A stretch of 64,000 bases of DNA from CAUZJO01 sp963580245 (GTDB lineage Bacteria; Sumerlaeota; Sumerlaeia; MVZB01), in the NCBI GenBank assembly GCA_963580245.1, contig CAUZJO010000001.1, forward strand, positions 76,206 to 140,205, given 5' to 3'. Of the stretch, positions 27,409 to 38,200 are shown piece after piece. The notes beneath the pieces are model-generated. The model was not told the origin of the DNA. It saw only the letters and a program-made list of their open reading frames with translations, and ran no database searches. Both the position numbers and the translations under genes were made by a program. The stretch's first letter is position 1; each line of letters opens with the position of its first letter.

Positions 27409-29466
27409 TTACTCGTTCTCATCCGACCAGATGGAATCAAGCCGCCAAACGTCCAGGCTTTTGACCGACGTGGTCCCGGCGTTCGAGAACACTTCAACGC
27501 CCAGGTCAGTCGGAGGCACGGAGATGGACTCGGTGTAAACGACCCAATCGTTGGCGAAAACTTCCAGGGAGTGCTTATCCAGAAAGACTTGAAGCCGCAG
27601 GGTTTGCTCGCCCTCCATCAATTTTGCTGGTGTCTTGTCGCCCGCCACCTCGAGGTATTCGCCGTCGCAGGCGATTCGCACGAAACGGCTCCCGTCTTGC
27701 GAGCATCGCACTTTCAGACCGAACTCCTCGGCGCCGCCGGGTTCGAATTCAACTTTGATTTCGAGCAAGTCGCCCTCGATGCCTATGACCCGCCGGGACT
27801 CATCGGTCAGCTTGATGTTCGATTGACCGACGTGCTCGCGGCGTAGTTTTTCGAGCTCCGGAACCGGCCGCTGCCCCAACCGACCGTCCGGCCGAAGCTC
27901 GAAGATGCGGGGAAGCGATAATCCGACCGGTCCAATGCCAAAACCAATCCGGCGGCCATCTCCATCCTCCAAGGTTTCGCAAAAGATGAAGTGGCCCGTA
28001 AACTTGTGCATATCGCCCTGGGTCGGGTCATGATCGGCCACGCCCGCGTAGTCCAGATAGTCCTGAAACTCCGGCGTAAATTTGTATTTGTCCCAGTCAA
28101 AGTTCCCCACGAAGTACTGGCTCGGACCGAAGGGCTCGGCGGCGACGACCCATTTGTCCCCAAGGGGAAACATGTCCGGTTCCTCCCAGCCCCTGGTCTC
28201 GGCGACGTACGGGACGCTCAGAAAATCCCAATGAATCAGATCCCACGAGCCGTACAGGGAGAAGCAACCCTTATACTCCTCGCCGAAAAACTGCCCGCCC
28301 CCAAGGATCATGTACCACCTGTTTTCATGCTTGAACAGCGCGCAATCGGTCCCGTGGGTCATGGGATTCTCCGGCGTATTCGTGATGACCGGATTCGTTT
28401 TGTACTTGCGCCACGTGACCCACTCCTGGTCGCCCACGGCCGCCATCTGATCCATCGCGCGTTCCGAACTGCGACTGGTATAGAAAATCCTCGGGACGCC
28501 GTCGTCGCCGACCGCGACCGCGCCGGACGCGCAGTAAAACTCGCCGTTCTCCTCCGACGGCCAAATCGCCGGCGGCAAATCCTCCCAATAGACCAGGTCC
28601 TTCGAGCGCGCGTGCGCCCAGAAGTTATGGGAGAATATGTCCCTGCGGTCGCCGAATGGGTTGTAGATGTAGAACAGGTGATAATAACCGTCATGATAGT
28701 AGACGGTGTGACCGCCAAACCCGAACACGCGAGACTGGTAATGGTAACCGCGTCGCGGCGGCGCCTTTGCCTTGGCTCGCTTCACGTTTTCATCGGCTCG
28801 CCGGATGAGATCGGGACTGCTCAGAATGTCCGCGTTGGGTTGATCGCCTTGAAAGATCTGGTCGACGCAGATGAACCCGTCGGGGCCGGCGAAGTTATCC
28901 ACGATCCGAATCCGCGCGGACTTGCCGCGCATCGATCGGACGTCCCACGACGCCCATTTCATCTCGACCCCGCCGTCGCTCGCGAGGCCGTCGCCCGTCT
29001 TCGTCCGTAAAACCACGTGGTCGCCGACCGCAAGCCGGTTATGGTGAGTGGTCAGCAAATCGAAAGTATACGGAACGACGCCCGGGTCGACCAACAGATT
29101 GACGCATACCTCATCGCCCCAAAAGTCCACCGGCTTTTTCACCAGGCGGCCCCCGGGGTGATAGCCCCCGCCGACAAGAAAGTTGATGTAGTCCCGCTCG
29201 ATCACGAACGAAGGCGACATCAGCACGCCCTTGGATGCTTCACCACCGTGAACGGAGTTCACGTACCCCATGCCCAAGAACCCTTCGACCGGTCTGAGGC
29301 CGGGGAGCGGGGTATTAACCGGGCCCGGCCCAAACGCGTCCCCCGACACCTGCCAATCTCCATAGTCATCGGCCTCGAATTGACCTATGAAGATTTCCTG
29401 CCCATTGCCAACGGCCGTCAAGAGCATAAACATCAAGAACCAGTAGATGCGCGGCTGTGTTTTCAA
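27409..29466 (-). CDS. GH32-like exported protein lacking the WMNDPNG motif, copy 3
   Basis: 685 residues from TTG 29466, with AGAGG upstream. Signal peptide, then a levanase-type beta-sandwich (DUF4980-like; about 25-210), the five-bladed GH32 propeller (about 245-520) and a C-terminal GH32 beta-sandwich. Where fructan hydrolases have WMNDPNG with the nucleophile Asp, this protein has FGFGGHT. The RDP site reads TDC, and WECPD reads WEEPDMF, so the acid/base Glu is kept. It is the most diverged of the three tandem paralogues. A role in fructan or other oligosaccharide handling is inferred from the fold only. Confidence 0.85.
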   Translation of the reverse strand: MKTQPRIYWFLMFMLLTAVGNGQEIFIGQFEADDYGDWQVSGDAFGPGPVNTPLPGLRPVEGFLGMGYVNSVHGGEASKGVLMSPSFVIERDYINFLVGGGYHPGGRLVKKPVDFWGDEVCVNLLVDPGVVPYTFDLLTTHHNRLAVGDHVVLRTKTGDGLASDGGVEMKWASWDVRSMRGKSARIRIVDNFAGPDGFICVDQIFQGDQPNADILSSPDLIRRADENVKRAKAKAPPRRGYHYQSRVFGFGGHTVYYHDGYYHLFYIYNPFGDRRDIFSHNFWAHARSKDLVYWEDLPPAIWPSEENGEFYCASGAVAVGDDGVPRIFYTSRSSERAMDQMAAVGDQEWVTWRKYKTNPVITNTPENPMTHGTDCALFKHENRWYMILGGGQFFGEEYKGCFSLYGSWDLIHWDFLSVPYVAETRGWEEPDMFPLGDKWVVAAEPFGPSQYFVGNFDWDKYKFTPEFQDYLDYAGVADHDPTQGDMHKFTGHFIFCETLEDGDGRRIGFGIGPVGLSLPRIFELRPDGRLGQRPVPELEKLRREHVGQSNIKLTDESRRVIGIEGDLLEIKVEFEPGGAEEFGLKVRCSQDGSRFVRIACDGEYLEVAGDKTPAKLMEGEQTLRLQVFLDKHSLEVFANDWVVYTESISVPPTDLGVEVFSNAGTTSVKSLDVWRLDSIWSDENE

Positions 29467-29546
29467 GGTCGCCTACCTCTTTCTAATAGGGTGTCATCCA
29501 CGTTCGCGGAATGATCCGCCAACAAAACCGAAGGTTCTCCATCCCG

Positions 29547-31601
29547 TCACCAGATCGAGTCCAACTTCCAAATATCGAGCCGCTTCACTTTCGCCGAACC
29601 CCCAGCGGAAAACAATTCAATTCCCAAGTCCGTCGCCGGCGCGGAGACCCTCACCGTATAAACCACCCAATCGTTGGCGAAGACTTCTATGATATGTTGA
29701 TCGATGAAGACGTGCAGACGCAACGTCGATTCTCCTTCCATGAGATCGGCGGGGATTCGTTCGCCGCTGACCTCGAGGCGCTCCCCATCATAACGGATCG
29801 GAACATATTGGGATCCGTCCGCGGAACGCCGTAGCTTCAACCCGAATTCCTGGGCCGAGCCGGGGACGAATTCCACTTTGACCTCGAGCATGTTCCCTTC
29901 GATACCGCGAATCACGTGGGACGTATCCACGAGGTCCACGTCCGTTTCAGCATAGTGTTCCCCTCTTAACTTGGCTAATGCTTCTATCGGCCGCTGGGCG
30001 AGCTTGCCGTCGGGCCTGATCGTCAGCACCCGCGGCAGCGACTGGCCACCCGGCGCCATGCCCATGTAGATCATGCGGCCGTCCTTATCCTCGAACGGCG
30101 TGCAGCCATAAAACGATCCTGAATATTCCGCGTGGCCGTGCGTTTTGGGATCGTGCTTCTCGGAACCGACGAAATCCACGAAACTGTGCACCTCCGGCGT
30201 AAAGGTGACATTTTCCCAATCGAAGGTGCCCGTATAGTATTGAGTCGGGCCGAAGGGTTCGAAGATAACGACCCATTTATCACCCAGCTTAAACATCTCG
30301 GGCTCTTCCCACCCTTTCGTCTCGGCGACGTAAGGAAGGCCCACAAACTCCCAATTCATCAAGTCGTCGGACCCATGAAGGGTAAAGCAGCCCTTGGTTT
30401 CGCCGTCTACTTTGATCTTGCCTCCGAGAACCATGTACCATCGGCCCTCGTGCTTGAACACGCTGCAATCGGTCCCGGTGCCGTTGATCCTCATGGCCAT
30501 CGGGTTATCCGGAGTATTCGTGATCACCGGATTCGTCGCGACCTTGCGCCATTTCTCGAAGGTAGCGTCGCCCACGGCCGCCATCTGATCCATGGGCCGT
30601 TCCGAACTGCGACTGGTGTAGAAAATCCATGGCGTGCCGTCGTCGCCAATGACCGCGGCGCCGGACGCGCAATAGAACTCGCCGTTATCCTCCGACGGCC
30701 AGATCACCACGGACATGTCTTCCCAATACACCAGGTCCTTGGAGCGCGCGTGACGCCAGAAATTATGGTTCCAGACGTCCTTGCGATCCCAAAAAGGATC
30801 ATAGATGTAGAACAGGTGATAGTATCCGTCGTGATAGACGCAAGTCGGCCCGCCGAACCCGAACACCGCCGGTGTGTAATGGTAACCGCGACGCGACGGG
30901 GCCTTCTTTTCCGCTCGTTGCACGTTTTCGTTGGCGCGATGCAAAATGTCGGCGCGGGTATAGATGTCCCTTTGGGGTTGGTCGCTCTGCGCGATCTGAT
31001 CGACGCAGATGAACCCCTCCGATCCGGAATGGTTGTCCACGACCTGAATCCGCGCGGTTTGGCCCCGCAGGGACCGGACATCCCAGGTTTCCCACTGCAG
31101 TTCAACGTTTCCGGCGGGCGAGAGGCCGGGCCCCGTCGTCGTGCGCAGGACAATCCGATCACCCACGGCAAGCCGATGATGTCCGGTGTGAATATGATCG
31201 AAGGTCAGCGGGAGCCCGACGGGCTTGATGAGCAGGTTCACGCAGCACTCGTCCCCCCAGAAATCTCGAGGCGCCCTGGTCCGCCGGCTTCCCCGGTGAT
31301 GTCCGCCGCCGATCTGGAAGTTGATAAAGTCACGTTCGATGACGAATTCCGGCGAAGTCAGGACACCCTTGGCCGCCTCTCCTCCGTGAAAGGAGTTGAT
31401 AAAGCGCCCGTTTTCCCATCCCCTCACTGCCGGCTGTCCGGGGAGCGCGCCCGTTACCGGTTCCTGGCCGAACGCTTCCCCGGAAACTTGCCATTCCCCA
31501 TGGTCCTCTGCCTCGAAATCGTTAATGAAAACATCACCCGCCGCGCTGGAGATGGCGTACAAGAAGACGTGCAGAGCAATCCAAGGGATTATGCGCCTCA
31601 T
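29547..31601 (-). CDS. GH32-like exported protein lacking the WMNDPNG motif, copy 2
   Basis: 684 residues from ATG 31601, behind a GAGGAGA ribosome site; an ATG at 31634 is less likely. Same architecture as its neighbours: signal peptide, levanase-type N-terminal sandwich, GH32-like propeller, C-terminal sandwich. FGFGGPT replaces the nucleophile motif, TDC the RDP motif, WEEPEMF the acid/base motif. From about 29600 to 30900 its DNA is nearly identical to copy 1, with exact runs longer than 60 bases, while the signal peptide and N-terminal sandwich differ more, which points to recent duplication or gene conversion. It carries a short KIKVDGETKG insertion relative to copy 3. Confidence 0.87.
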   Translation of the reverse strand: MRRIIPWIALHVFLYAISSAAGDVFINDFEAEDHGEWQVSGEAFGQEPVTGALPGQPAVRGWENGRFINSFHGGEAAKGVLTSPEFVIERDFINFQIGGGHHRGSRRTRAPRDFWGDECCVNLLIKPVGLPLTFDHIHTGHHRLAVGDRIVLRTTTGPGLSPAGNVELQWETWDVRSLRGQTARIQVVDNHSGSEGFICVDQIAQSDQPQRDIYTRADILHRANENVQRAEKKAPSRRGYHYTPAVFGFGGPTCVYHDGYYHLFYIYDPFWDRKDVWNHNFWRHARSKDLVYWEDMSVVIWPSEDNGEFYCASGAAVIGDDGTPWIFYTSRSSERPMDQMAAVGDATFEKWRKVATNPVITNTPDNPMAMRINGTGTDCSVFKHEGRWYMVLGGKIKVDGETKGCFTLHGSDDLMNWEFVGLPYVAETKGWEEPEMFKLGDKWVVIFEPFGPTQYYTGTFDWENVTFTPEVHSFVDFVGSEKHDPKTHGHAEYSGSFYGCTPFEDKDGRMIYMGMAPGGQSLPRVLTIRPDGKLAQRPIEALAKLRGEHYAETDVDLVDTSHVIRGIEGNMLEVKVEFVPGSAQEFGLKLRRSADGSQYVPIRYDGERLEVSGERIPADLMEGESTLRLHVFIDQHIIEVFANDWVVYTVRVSAPATDLGIELFSAGGSAKVKRLDIWKLDSIW

Positions 31602-31634
31602 CCAGATTGTCTCCTCTTTCAATGGATCGTCCAT

Positions 31635-33695
31635 CTACCAAATAGAGGCCAACTTCCAGATTTCGAGGTTCTTCACCTTCGTCGAACCCCCAGCGGAAAA
31701 CAATTCGATTCCCAAGTCCGTCGCCGGCGCGGAGACCGCCACCGTATAGACCACCCAATCATTGGCGAAGACTTCCATGATATGTTGATCGATAAAGACG
31801 TGAAGCCGCAACGTGGTTTCGCCTTCCATGAGATCGGCGGGGATTCGTTCGCCGCTGACCTCGAGGCGCTCCCCATCATAACGGATCGGAATATTTTGGG
31901 ATCCGTCCGCGGAACGCCGTAGCTTCAACCCGAATTCCTGGGCCGAGCCGGGGACGAATTCCACTTTGACCTCGAGCATGTTCCCCTCGATGCCATGAAT
32001 CACATGGGACTCATCCGCGAGGTCCACGTCCGTTTTCGCGTAGTGTTCCCCTCTTAATTTAGCCAACGCCTCGATAGGTTTCTGGGCGAGTTTGCCGTCG
32101 GGCCGCATCGTCAGCACCCGGGGTAGCGACTGGCCACCCGGCGCCATGCCCATGTAGATCATGCGGCCGTCCTTATCCTCGAACGGCGTGCATCCATAAA
32201 ACGATCCCGAGTATTCCGCATGGCCGTGCGTCTTGGGATCGTGCTTCTCCGAGCCGACGAAATCGACGAAACCATGCACTTCGGGCGTAAAGGTGTAATT
32301 CTCCCAATCGAAGCTGCCGGTATAGTATTGAGTCGGGCCGAAGGGCTCGAAGATGACGACCCATTTGTCGCCCAGTTTAAACATCTCGGGCTCTTCCCAC
32401 CCTTTGGTGTCGGCGACGTAGGGAACGCTCACGAATTCCCAGTCGATCAGGTCGTCCGACGCGTGCAGGGAGTAACATCCTTTGTATTCGCCGTCGACCA
32501 TCTTGAGTCCTCCAAGGACCATGTACCACTTATCCTCATGTTTAAATATGCCACAATCCGTCCCGTGGGTCATGGGATTATCCGGCGTGTTGGTGATGAC
32601 GGCATTGGTCGGATACTTGCGCCAGGTCGTTAAATCCGCGTCTCCCACCGCCGCCATCTGGTCCATGGGCCGCTCCGAACTGCGGCTTGTGTAAAATAGC
32701 CTCGGCACGCCGTTGTCGTCGATCACGGCCGCGCCCGAGGCGCAATAGAACTCGCCATTGTCCTCCGAAGGCCAGATCTCCACGTCCAAGTCTTCCCAAT
32801 ACACCAGGTCCTTGGATCGCGCGTGACGCCAGAAATTGTGGTTCCATGTGTCCTTACGGTCCCAAAACGGGTCATAGATATAGAACAGATGATAGTACCC
32901 GTCGTGATAAACGCAAGTCGGTCCGCCGAAACCGAAGACAGGCGCATTGTAGTGGTAAGCGTGACGCGGCGGGGCTTCTTTTTCGGCTTTCGCGACGTTT
33001 TCATTGGCGCGCCGCAGAATGTCGGCGTCGTGCAAGACGTCCCATCGGGGCTGATCACTCTGGACGATTTGATCGACGCAGATGAAACCGTGCCGCCCCG
33101 CATTGTTATCAACGATCCGGATCTGGGCCGTCTTGCCGCGTAGGGTTCGGACGTCCCAGGTCGCCCATTCCAACTCGACCCGATCGTCCGAATCCAAGCC
33201 CGGGCCGGTCGTCGTGCGCAGGGCGATCTTGTCGCCGACGGCCAGTCGGTGATGTCCGGCGTTAATGGTTTCGAACGTATAGACCAGCTCGGCCGGATCG
33301 AGGAGTAGGGTTAGACAACACTCCTCGCCGTAAAACTCCTTCGGCTCGCGGATGTTGCGTTTTCCCAGGTGGTATCCACCACCGACGAGAAAGTTGATAT
33401 AGTCCCGTTCGATCACGAAAGGCGGCGAAGTCAGAACACCCTTCGAAGCTTCTCCGCCATGACGAGAGTACAACAGACGGTCCCCGGAATAGCCCTTTAT
33501 CGACGGTTGGTCGACTCGGGGCCCCACGGTGGGGCCCGCGCCGAACGCTTTTCCCGTCACCGCCCATTCTTCAAATGACTCATTCTCGAAATCGGCGATG
33601 AGAAGATCTTGCGAGCCGGCCGGCGTGACCACGTTCGCAAACATTGCCGCCAGAAACCACAGGTGGCCTAAGCATCTTTTTGCGCGTTTTCCCAT
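31635..33695 (-). CDS. GH32-like exported protein lacking the WMNDPNG motif, copy 1
   Basis: 686 residues from ATG 33695; first gene of the four-gene minus-strand operon (spacers 33, 80 and 24 bases). Signal peptide to about residue 28, N-terminal sandwich 30-210 with the HGGEASKGVLTSPPFVIERDY pattern of levanase-associated domains, propeller from about 245. The blade-1 motif is FGFGGPT at 254-260 where WMNDPNG is expected; TDC at 379-381; WEEPEMF at 433-439; EFYCASGAAV corresponds to the usual CFSGSAV. Expected to be periplasmic or secreted. Whether it hydrolyses anything is open, since the canonical nucleophile is absent. Confidence 0.87.
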   Translation of the reverse strand: MGKRAKRCLGHLWFLAAMFANVVTPAGSQDLLIADFENESFEEWAVTGKAFGAGPTVGPRVDQPSIKGYSGDRLLYSRHGGEASKGVLTSPPFVIERDYINFLVGGGYHLGKRNIREPKEFYGEECCLTLLLDPAELVYTFETINAGHHRLAVGDKIALRTTTGPGLDSDDRVELEWATWDVRTLRGKTAQIRIVDNNAGRHGFICVDQIVQSDQPRWDVLHDADILRRANENVAKAEKEAPPRHAYHYNAPVFGFGGPTCVYHDGYYHLFYIYDPFWDRKDTWNHNFWRHARSKDLVYWEDLDVEIWPSEDNGEFYCASGAAVIDDNGVPRLFYTSRSSERPMDQMAAVGDADLTTWRKYPTNAVITNTPDNPMTHGTDCGIFKHEDKWYMVLGGLKMVDGEYKGCYSLHASDDLIDWEFVSVPYVADTKGWEEPEMFKLGDKWVVIFEPFGPTQYYTGSFDWENYTFTPEVHGFVDFVGSEKHDPKTHGHAEYSGSFYGCTPFEDKDGRMIYMGMAPGGQSLPRVLTMRPDGKLAQKPIEALAKLRGEHYAKTDVDLADESHVIHGIEGNMLEVKVEFVPGSAQEFGLKLRRSADGSQNIPIRYDGERLEVSGERIPADLMEGETTLRLHVFIDQHIMEVFANDWVVYTVAVSAPATDLGIELFSAGGSTKVKNLEIWKLASIW

Positions 33696-33719
33696 GTGTC
33701 GAGTCTCTTTTTCGTGAAG

Positions 33720-33747
33720 GTTATTGGATGTACCCCGGCGAGTTCAA
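33720..33747 (-). promoter_or_regulatory. Possible promoter of the GH32-like operon
   Basis: On the minus strand TTGAAC (33747-33742), a 16-base spacer and AATAAC (33725-33720) lie 25 bases before ATG 33695. The remaining 33748-34249 shows no gene, RNA or repeat that I can support. Confidence 0.3.
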
Positions 33748-34249
33748 CTTGGCTGAAACTCAAGATCACCCTTCTATCCAAGCACATGATCCGGTGAAAT
33801 CAGCCGTCATCAATTCTCAACCGCGATTCATGACGCGCATCATAGTCCGGTATCCTCGCGATAATCAAGGATTTCGTGTAAGTTCGGACGGCCCGCAAAG
33901 GTTCGTAACATTCGAATGTTTCTCCTCCGCGGCGGGCAACCCCGCGATTCAGCGGATACACGACGCCCGGGGAATAATCCATCAGCCCGAGGGATTGGAA
34001 TAACACTGAGAACCAAGAAGAATCGCGCCATTCCACGAACGACCCACACGAATAGATAGGCCACCCGTGGTCGGGGCGCGGGGAATGATGCTGTTCGCGC
34101 GAGGTCGACGCCTAGAGTGCCTGCCAATGCGTTTTGCCGAGCAGCAGTTTGTCAATGAAGATGATGAGTGCGAGCATGTGTGCTGAGAACCGGATGAGAG
34201 TTTGTTGATCGGGGGTGGGTCCGGATCAGACGAGGACAATACTTCGGAA

Positions 34250-35188
34250 CTATTCCGTTGCCGCCTGTTGCTCCTGAGGTTGAATGCGCTGCATCGCGCG
34301 TGCCGCGTTCTTGCGGATCGTCTTATTCGGGTCCTCCATCAGGATCTGGAGATCGGCGAGCGCGGCGTCGCCGAACGAACGGGCCAGTTCCTGGATGGCC
34401 GTCTGGCGAACGCGCACGTCGGTGTCGCCGTGGGCGACCTCGGCCAGGACGTTGCGCGCCGCATCGCTGCCGACCCGCGCGACGGCGTTAATCGATTCGA
34501 GCCGCACGTCGCGGTTGGGGTCGTTGCGGAGATGATCGGCCAGGGTATCGAGCGAGCCTTCGCGTCCCGAGAGGGCCTGGACCGAGTTGAACCGCAACCG
34601 CGACTTTTCTTCATTGTCGAGGATATCAGCGATGGCGTCTCCGGCTTCGGCTTCGGGGCGCTCGGCCAGCGATCCGATGATCTCCTTGCGCATGCTGAAA
34701 CCATCTTCTTCCTTGAAAAGCGTTTCGAGTGTCGGCACGGCCTCTTCGTCCTCGATCTGGCCCAAGGCGTCGATCAGCAACATCTTCTGATGCGTCGCCC
34801 CGGCCTCGTCATACATACCGGAGATCGCCCGCGAACCGCCGGACCCCAGCTTGGCCAGTCGCCGGACGTATTCCGCGGAAGTCTTCCTGCGCTTTTCGAT
34901 GAGCGCCTTGGCATCGTCATAATCGAGCATTCCGGCGTATCCATAAAGGTCGCGATGCTTCTCCAAGATGTCGGCCACCATCGCCTTCATGGCGCGTTCG
35001 GAGGGTTTGTTCGGCGCTTTGGCGGGGGGCCGGCCCTCGGCCCGCATGCTCTCGGGAACCACGGGGAGCCTTCTCGGTTTCACCGTCGCCGCGGGCTCTT
35101 CGATCGCTTTGTCAAGGGGTCCTTGTGTAAGCCACACGCTTGTGGCCAGAACCAGTGCCGCCAATCCGACGTAAAGCCAACGTTTCAT
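34250..35188 (-). CDS. HEAT-repeat protein with N-terminal membrane anchor
   Basis: 312 residues from ATG 35188, with GAGGAG about 9 bases upstream. A short hydrophobic N-terminal segment (WLYVGLAALVLATSVWL) is an anchor or signal peptide, then a Pro-rich linker, then HEAT/PBS-type helical repeats of about 30 residues from roughly 125 to 305 (KEIIGSLAERPEAEAGDAIADIL, RLESINAVARVGSDAARNVL, RQTAIQELARSFGDAALADL). Such solenoids bind partner proteins. The gene begins 31 bases after the large adhesin-like gene on the same strand, so the two are probably co-transcribed. Confidence 0.85.
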   Translation of the reverse strand: MKRWLYVGLAALVLATSVWLTQGPLDKAIEEPAATVKPRRLPVVPESMRAEGRPPAKAPNKPSERAMKAMVADILEKHRDLYGYAGMLDYDDAKALIEKRRKTSAEYVRRLAKLGSGGSRAISGMYDEAGATHQKMLLIDALGQIEDEEAVPTLETLFKEEDGFSMRKEIIGSLAERPEAEAGDAIADILDNEEKSRLRFNSVQALSGREGSLDTLADHLRNDPNRDVRLESINAVARVGSDAARNVLAEVAHGDTDVRVRQTAIQELARSFGDAALADLQILMEDPNKTIRKNAARAMQRIQPQEQQAATE

Positions 35189-35218
35189 TGTATACGACTC
35201 CTCAATCAGTCATCATTG

Positions 35219-38200
35219 TCATTCTTTGCGAGATCGCCAGTTCTTGCCGTGGATCTCGTAGGTTGTCACGTCGAACTCGCCACAACCAATCATCGTCACA
35301 CCGGCCTCGCCGATGGAGAACTCGACCTTGGCCTGCTGCGGCATCGACTTCGTGATACCCGTGATGGGCACCTTAATCCAGAACCGACCATCGGTCGGGA
35401 AGTAGGTGTTGCTCCCGGCTCCAGAAGAGCCCTCTTCCTCGGATGCTTCTTGACAGTAGATTTCATCAGTGAGGCCGTCACTCGCATCCCCGTCTCGGTA
35501 CCAGTAGATCGTGCTCCCCGGCTCCAGTTGATCCGGGTACAGCACATCTATTCTGTCGTGATTGGTCCTGAACGGGAACAGTGACGTGGCGTCACCATTC
35601 TCATACACCGTCAGGATCGTGATACCGTCGATCGTGATCGGCAGCGTCGCATCGCCGAACCTGTAATTGAACCGCGTCTCATCGCTGTGGATGAACCGCG
35701 TCTTGAGACTTCCCACGTCGTTCGGCAAGTTCGGGTCACGCTTCGCATCGTATTTTTGCGAGTTCTTCCAACGAAACGTGACTTTCTCCTTATGGTCTGC
35801 CTTGTACTTCCACTTCTCGCGATTGTCCGTCGGGTTGTTGTCTTTGATCTCGTAGATGATATCGTCATTCTGATAGCCCACGATCGACGCGTCATCGCCG
35901 AACGACACCTTGAGCGACCCCATGCCGATATTTCCACTACGGAAGTCGGGCGCCATATTGCCGTCCTGTAGGCTCAACGCGCCGTAGAAGGCGGCATATT
36001 CAGGCTCGTCGCCGTTGAAGCGAACCCAACTATGCATGATCTCGGCGCCGATCACATCGGTGCAATCAGTCGGTGGGGCTTCACCGTCAACGAACACGCA
36101 GATCATCCCCGCGGCGAATCCGCCCCGCCCGTCACCGATCGAGTAGGTGCAGCTGTCGGAGCCGCAGTAGCCGGGATTCGGTACATAACGGATATCCCCA
36201 TTAGGCATGACGGTGGCGGTCCCGTTGGAGGGATTGGTCACATCCAGAACCGATATATCGTCGCCATTGGGGTCCATGTCGTTGGCGAGGGCGTCAATGA
36301 ATACCGCCGTCTCTTCGGGGGTCAATTCCGCGTTGCCTTGCGTGACGGGCGGATCGTTCGTCTCCGCCTCCCCCGTGCAATGCGGGGTGCCCTTCTGGCC
36401 GCAGTTGAACTGCAGCAGGCAGTAGCGGATCTGTAGACCCGTCCAGCGCTCCGGCCCACCCGGCGCGCTGCCGAGCGGATTCGTGCACAAGAAGTCATCG
36501 GCATCCTCGATGCACTGCAGCACCTCGGCGTTGGGGCAGGCGCCCTGGGCGACGTTGAGCTTGGCCGCGATGAGCTGCTGTGCCACCATCATCGTGATAT
36601 CTCCACGCTGGCGGGTGTGGCTCTCGAGGATCTCCACCAACTCCGCTTTGGTCATGATATTGCCGTCACAGCCAATTTCGAGCTCCTCGACGGGCCACGC
36701 AGCGGGATGTTTTTTCCAGTAGCGACTGGTGTGAACACAATTGGTCGAACAGTCCTCGGTGATGACTTGGGATTTGCTGACCGAGTTGCCGCTGCTGTCG
36801 GTCGCCGTCCACGTCCGTAGGATGGCCGTGTATCCTGCTTGACCGATCGTCTCCTCGGTGAAGGAAACGGGCACGATGCCGTCGCACGCGTCCTCGGCCG
36901 TCACGTCGGAGGGAGCAGGCGCATCCACGCAGCAAGTGACGGTCGCGTCAGCGGGAACGCCGATCAACTCGGGTTTGGTGACATCGGGAGTAACGGTGAT
37001 CACGACCGTGTCGATATCGGTTTCGCCGTCCGGATCGAAGGAACCGCTGCCGTCAAGCGTGACCGTTGCGCAGTCGACCGTTTGGTCCAGACCGGCATCG
37101 GCTGTTGGAGGATTGTTAACGCCAGTCGGAAGATCGTTCTCGCCATTCGGATCTCCGCCGCCATCATCAGCAGCAGCAGCGGGGGCCGGCATGGCCAGGA
37201 CGGCCGCGTACCAGGTCACCGAGTCGGGACTGACAAGCGACGCGTCGCTCGATGGGATGATCTGCACGGTCACCTCCGTGGCGTTGGCCGGGATCATGAG
37301 CGAGAAGCCCAGTGCATCTGCTTCGGCACCGTTCGCCGAAGAGATCAGGTTATCGAACGGCGTCGTGATGCCGTCGATCGTGATCTCAACCTTGTCGGAC
37401 CGATTGACTTCACCGTCGTCGAGCAGTAAGTCAAGCGTCGCGGGTCGGAGGAAGGCAAGAGGATTGAACGTGAAAGTCTGGGCCATGGTGCGGTCGAGCG
37501 GATCGATGAAGATCGTCGGATCCGCCGCGAAGTCGTGGCCATCAAGAATTTGGATTTTCTGGTTCATGGTCGCGTCATCATAGATCACGATGATGCCCGC
37601 GCTATCGTTATTGGCGCTGAAAGACATCCCGTCGAGGCTCAGAGAGTTCGCCCCGTCGGTAACCAAGCCCAGGGCCGTGATGTCGGCCCGGTAGGCCTGA
37701 CTGGCGCCCAGCGGCATGACGCTGGATTCGCCGATCAGCTCGCCGGTGACATCCATGCCGTTGACGCTGATCATATCATCGCCGCCAATACAGGGTGAGC
37801 TCCCGAATCCGGCTCCGTGCCAGATGATGTTGTCAATCGAGTAGGACCCGCCGCCGTCGGGCGCCAGCCCCATGGGGATGATGGTCACCGATTCCAGTTC
37901 AACATGAGCCAGCTTCGCGAGAACGAACGTTTCGAAATCCGCGAGCGGACCAACCGAGTCGATGATGCTGTCCAGAGGGAACGTCTCGGAGATCGTCGTG
38001 CCGACGGTCAGAATTCCGACGACGGTCAGCGAGGTCGCGTTCGGGAAGTCTATCCCATCCCTGAACCCCTCGGCGCCGTCGAATTGGATCAGGCTGAACG
38101 GCTCGCCGCCGGGCCGGCTGATCGTGAGCGGACCGCCCGCGTTAGGTCCGCCCGATTCGCTGGCCAGGATTTGCGAGCCGTTGTCCGCGCACCCCTGTGG

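Noticed and set aside
30132..31922. 596-residue plus-strand frame
   Set aside because: Antisense of the GH32-like genes; spans two of them and has no independent features.
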